Shown piece by piece: positions 62,569 through 64,000 of a stretch of 64,000 nt of DNA. This stretch comes from Clostridia bacterium (GTDB lineage: Bacteria; Bacillota; Clostridia; Monoglobales; Monoglobaceae). The stretch spans positions 1 through 64,000 of the forward strand of contig JAFTJA010000013.1 in NCBI GenBank assembly GCA_017456605.1. Reading direction: 5' to 3'. The notes under the pieces are model-generated. The model did not search any database and was not told the origin of the DNA. It saw nothing but the letters and a program-made list of their open reading frames with translations. Each line of letters begins with the position of its first letter. Within the stretch, counting starts at the first letter, position 1. Both the position numbers and the translations under genes were made by a program.

Positions 62569-62919
62569 ATGCAGGAAATATGCGTGTTTTTATTTTTGCT
62601 GTTTTTTTTGTTTCTTATTCTTATTTTTGTTTCAAAAACAATAGAACCAAAACCGGTTCCATTTTTGTATGAAACACCCGTGCACATAGTGTTTGGCGTC
62701 AAGGACAGCGAAAATACCATCGAATATTTTTTGAGAACTTTGTCATGGCAAATCAAAAATGCTCATAGTCAAACGTTTATGCAGCCTGAAGAACTTATTG
62801 TTGTTGACTTAGGTTCCAGTGACAAAACCTTTGAAATAATACAAAGGTTATCCCATGAATACCCCTTTATCCATCCAATGACTCTGGGTGAATATAAATC
62901 CTTCTTGAACCAACACTAA
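62569..62919 (+). CDS. Small membrane protein with GT-A-like fragment
   Basis: A 116-residue protein with AAAGGAGG upstream of its ATG. One N-terminal transmembrane helix (about 5-23) is followed by a short domain with VHIVFGVKDSENTIEYFLRTLSWQI and ELIVVDLGSSDKTFEIIQRLSHEYPFI, which resembles the nucleotide-sugar-binding start of family 2 glycosyltransferases (VVDDGSTDGT) but lacks the acceptor half and the DXD motif. Similar short proteins seem to occur in Clostridia, so it may be a genuine small family rather than a gene remnant. Catalysis is unlikely. Confidence 0.7.
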   Translation: MQEICVFLFLLFFLFLILIFVSKTIEPKPVPFLYETPVHIVFGVKDSENTIEYFLRTLSWQIKNAHSQTFMQPEELIVVDLGSSDKTFEIIQRLSHEYPFIHPMTLGEYKSFLNQH

Positions 62920-62921
62920 AG

Positions 62922-63050
62922 CTATATAAGCATCGCAAGCACAAGCGCACCGGTGATATTTCCGTTTTCTGCAAAAGCACCCACAAGAAGAATTGACACA
63001 AAAAACATAAACTTGAAAAACTTCTTACTGTTAAATTTTACCTTTGTCAT
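62922..63050 (-). CDS. 42-residue membrane peptide
   Basis: ATG at 63050 follows AAAAAGGAGAT, a strong ribosome binding site, and the frame runs 42 codons to TAG at 62924-62922. The peptide has a basic start (MTKVKFNSKKFFKF), a hydrophobic segment FMFFVSILLVGAFA, then ENGNITGALVLAMLI. It looks like a single-span or hairpin membrane peptide. It is divergent from the LexA-like regulator and shares a control region with it, so it may be regulated by it. It is too short for usual gene finders; no family was recognised. Confidence 0.6.
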   Translation of the reverse strand: MTKVKFNSKKFFKFMFFVSILLVGAFAENGNITGALVLAMLI

Positions 63051-63065
63051 AAAAAAACATCTCCT

Positions 63066-63190
63066 TTTTCGAAACTTTTTTGAGAATTTTGTTTCGTTTT
63101 CTGTAACTTTTTCTTAATGATAGCACATATTTGTTTCGTTGTCAATAACTTTTTTAAAATTTTTTAAAATATTTTCACGAATTCGAAACT
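63066..63190. promoter_or_regulatory. Four operator-like repeats between divergent genes
   Basis: TTCGAAAC occurs at 63068-63075 and 63182-63189, and the related GTTTCGTT at 63091-63098 and 63133-63140. The two inner copies are part of a 26-bp direct repeat with four mismatches (63087-63112 and 63129-63154), spaced exactly 42 bp. The last site is 8 bp upstream of the -35 box of the regulator gene. Confidence 0.6.
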
Positions 63191-63196
63191 TTTCTC

Positions 63197-63225
63197 TTGC
63201 AATTTGGAAAAAAGTATGTTATATT
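63197..63225 (+). promoter_or_regulatory. Promoter of LexA-like regulator gene
   Basis: TTGCAA (63197-63202), 17 bp, TATATT (63220-63225). Confidence 0.7.
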
Positions 63226-63263
63226 ATTATTGTAATAAAATTTTTCAGAAAATAGGTGATGGG

Positions 63264-63917
63264 ATGTATAATTTGGGAGATAAACTCAAGGAATGTAGAA
63301 AAGCAAAAGGTCTCACCCTTGAAGAGCTTGCTTTCAAATATAACAGACGCTTTGACGGCGGTATGAGCAAGGGAACGCTTTCAAAATACGAAAATAACAA
63401 ACAAGAGCCGTTGGTAAGTGTTATTACAAATCTTACAGAGCTTTTGGATGTTTCTTCTGACTATTTGCTGGGCAGAACAGATATTCCTAATGTGGAAATT
63501 GACAATACTCCTCAATCACAGGAAAACATTTATCAAATCCCGGTTTACAACAGTGTGTCTGCAGGGCTTGGCCGTCTGGCGGATACAACACCCGATGATT
63601 TTATTCCCACCTTCCTCCCTTATGGCGCAAACCCCGAAAAATATATAAGAGTGAACGTTTCGGGCGACAGTATGTCCCCTCTTATTGATGACGGGAGCCA
63701 AATCCTTGTGAGACTTCAGTCATCGGTTGAAAGCGGTGCCATCGCCGTTGTTACAGTTGACGGTGATGAAGCATTTGTGAAAAAGCTCAACATCGGCAGC
63801 AACTGGATTGAGCTTGAATCCATAAATCCCTATTATCCCGCCCGACGCTTTGAAAACTCTGAAGCTTCAAGAGTTTCTGTGTTGGGACTTGTGAAAGAAG
63901 TCACCAAATACTTATAA
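63264..63917 (+). CDS. HTH (XRE) and S24 peptidase repressor, LexA/CI-like
   Basis: 217 residues. N-terminal XRE helix-turn-helix (about 1-70: LGDKLKECRKAKGLTLEELAFKYN, MSKGTLSKYENNKQEP), a linker, and a C-terminal S24 domain with cleavage site SAGLG (Ala100-Gly101), Ser136 in VSGDSMSP and Lys173 in AFVKKL. It should self-cleave upon RecA-type activation and release its operators, like phage CI or ImmR-type repressors. No phage genes are near. ATG at 63264 has AGGTGATGGG upstream; the longer reading starts in the promoter. Likely autoregulated through the TTCGAAAC repeats. Confidence 0.9.
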   Translation: MYNLGDKLKECRKAKGLTLEELAFKYNRRFDGGMSKGTLSKYENNKQEPLVSVITNLTELLDVSSDYLLGRTDIPNVEIDNTPQSQENIYQIPVYNSVSAGLGRLADTTPDDFIPTFLPYGANPEKYIRVNVSGDSMSPLIDDGSQILVRLQSSVESGAIAVVTVDGDEAFVKKLNIGSNWIELESINPYYPARRFENSEASRVSVLGLVKEVTKYL

Positions 63918-63925
63918 AATACAAA

Positions 63926-63962
63926 AAAATCCTTGAAACAGCACTTCAAGGATTTTTATTTT
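63926..63962 (+). terminator. Terminator of LexA-like gene
   Basis: AAATCCTTGAA and TTCAAGGATTT form an 11-bp stem, followed by a T-rich tract. Confidence 0.85.
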
Positions 63963-64000
63963 TCTAAAGCCACCTTAATATTTGATAATCGACTTGTCAT

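Noticed and set aside
63264..63917. True LexA (SOS regulator).
   Set aside because: The N-terminal domain is XRE type and not the LexA winged helix, so it is a CI/ImmR-like repressor.

Overview
The window reads as chromosomal DNA from a low-GC, spore-forming member of the Clostridia (Eubacteriales). The reasons are: Spo0A, SpoIIID and a YtxC-type sporulation protein; the amidated-peptidoglycan pair MurT/GatD; meso-DAP dehydrogenase; a large (Bacillus-type, 6S-like) SRP RNA just upstream of dnaX; class III FBPase; and several secreted proteins with SLH (S-layer homology) domains, which imply an S-layer. Family or genus cannot be fixed from the sequence. There is no prophage, CRISPR array, plasmid backbone or insertion sequence. 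Most of the content is core genome, and the unusual material sits in particular proteins and leaders.

Layout. 1-450: 5S rRNA end of an rRNA operon and a hairpin-rich tail. 0.5-2.5 kb: small membrane protein, a short SLH protein with a structured attenuator-like leader, and a palindrome-rich repeat element. 2.5-9.5 kb (+): murT-gatD, spo0A, then a polar amino-acid ABC transporter (lipoprotein, permease, ATPase) followed by a TrpR-like YerC regulator and a PDZ/radical-SAM/DUF512 protein. 9.6-11.6 kb: glucokinase (-) and L-lactate dehydrogenase (+). 11.7-16.6 kb (-): Xer-type recombinase, uvrC-DUF6873-ytxC, HPr. 16.7-22.3 kb (-): two G3E (CobW-type) GTPases, an asparagine-synthetase homologue with a degenerate glutaminase domain, a PpaX-like phosphatase and an RluA pseudouridine synthase. 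22.4-28.5 kb (-): HlyD/MacB-like exporter genes and a 773-residue SLH protein. 28.8-37.8 kb: pfkA, a C_GCAxxG_C_C protein, spoIIID, LMW-PTP, LOG, an SLH/phosphate-binding fusion, a FAD-Rieske oxidoreductase, a HIRAN-TPR protein and a SulP transporter. 37.8-42.9 kb (-): SRP RNA, dnaX-ybaB, rpsO-pnp. 43-46.4 kb: a WG-repeat/SLH gene cut by two in-frame stops, and a flavodoxin-like protein. 46.4-56.5 kb (-): mutS2, recJ, relA/spoT, MBL hydrolase, frameshifted hemZ, fbp. 56.7-62.3 kb (-): DivIVA protein, nifS-thiI, pncC, ddh, NanA/DapA-type aldolase. 62.5-64 kb: a mini glycosyltransferase-like protein, an unlisted 42-residue membrane peptide, and a LexA-like S24 repressor behind four related operator-like repeats.

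How the genes fit together. Central carbon metabolism is well represented (glucokinase, 6-phosphofructokinase, FBPase, LDH, HPr), as are cell-wall precursor modification (MurT/GatD, Ddh), sporulation control, DNA repair and recombination (UvrC, RecJ, MutS2, Xer), the stringent response, and tRNA thiolation/Fe-S sulfur supply (NifS-ThiI). The observations most worth following are the apparently circularly permuted amino-acid-binding lipoprotein, the asparagine-synthetase homologue lacking its glutaminase nucleophile, the G3E GTPase pair with probable metal-handling role, the antiterminator/terminator leader of the first SLH gene, dif-like sites on both sides of the Xer gene, and the 42-bp-phased repeats in front of the LexA-like regulator. 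Three coding disruptions (hlyD tail, hemZ, WG/SLH gene) were found; two lie at short homopolymers and could be assembly errors.
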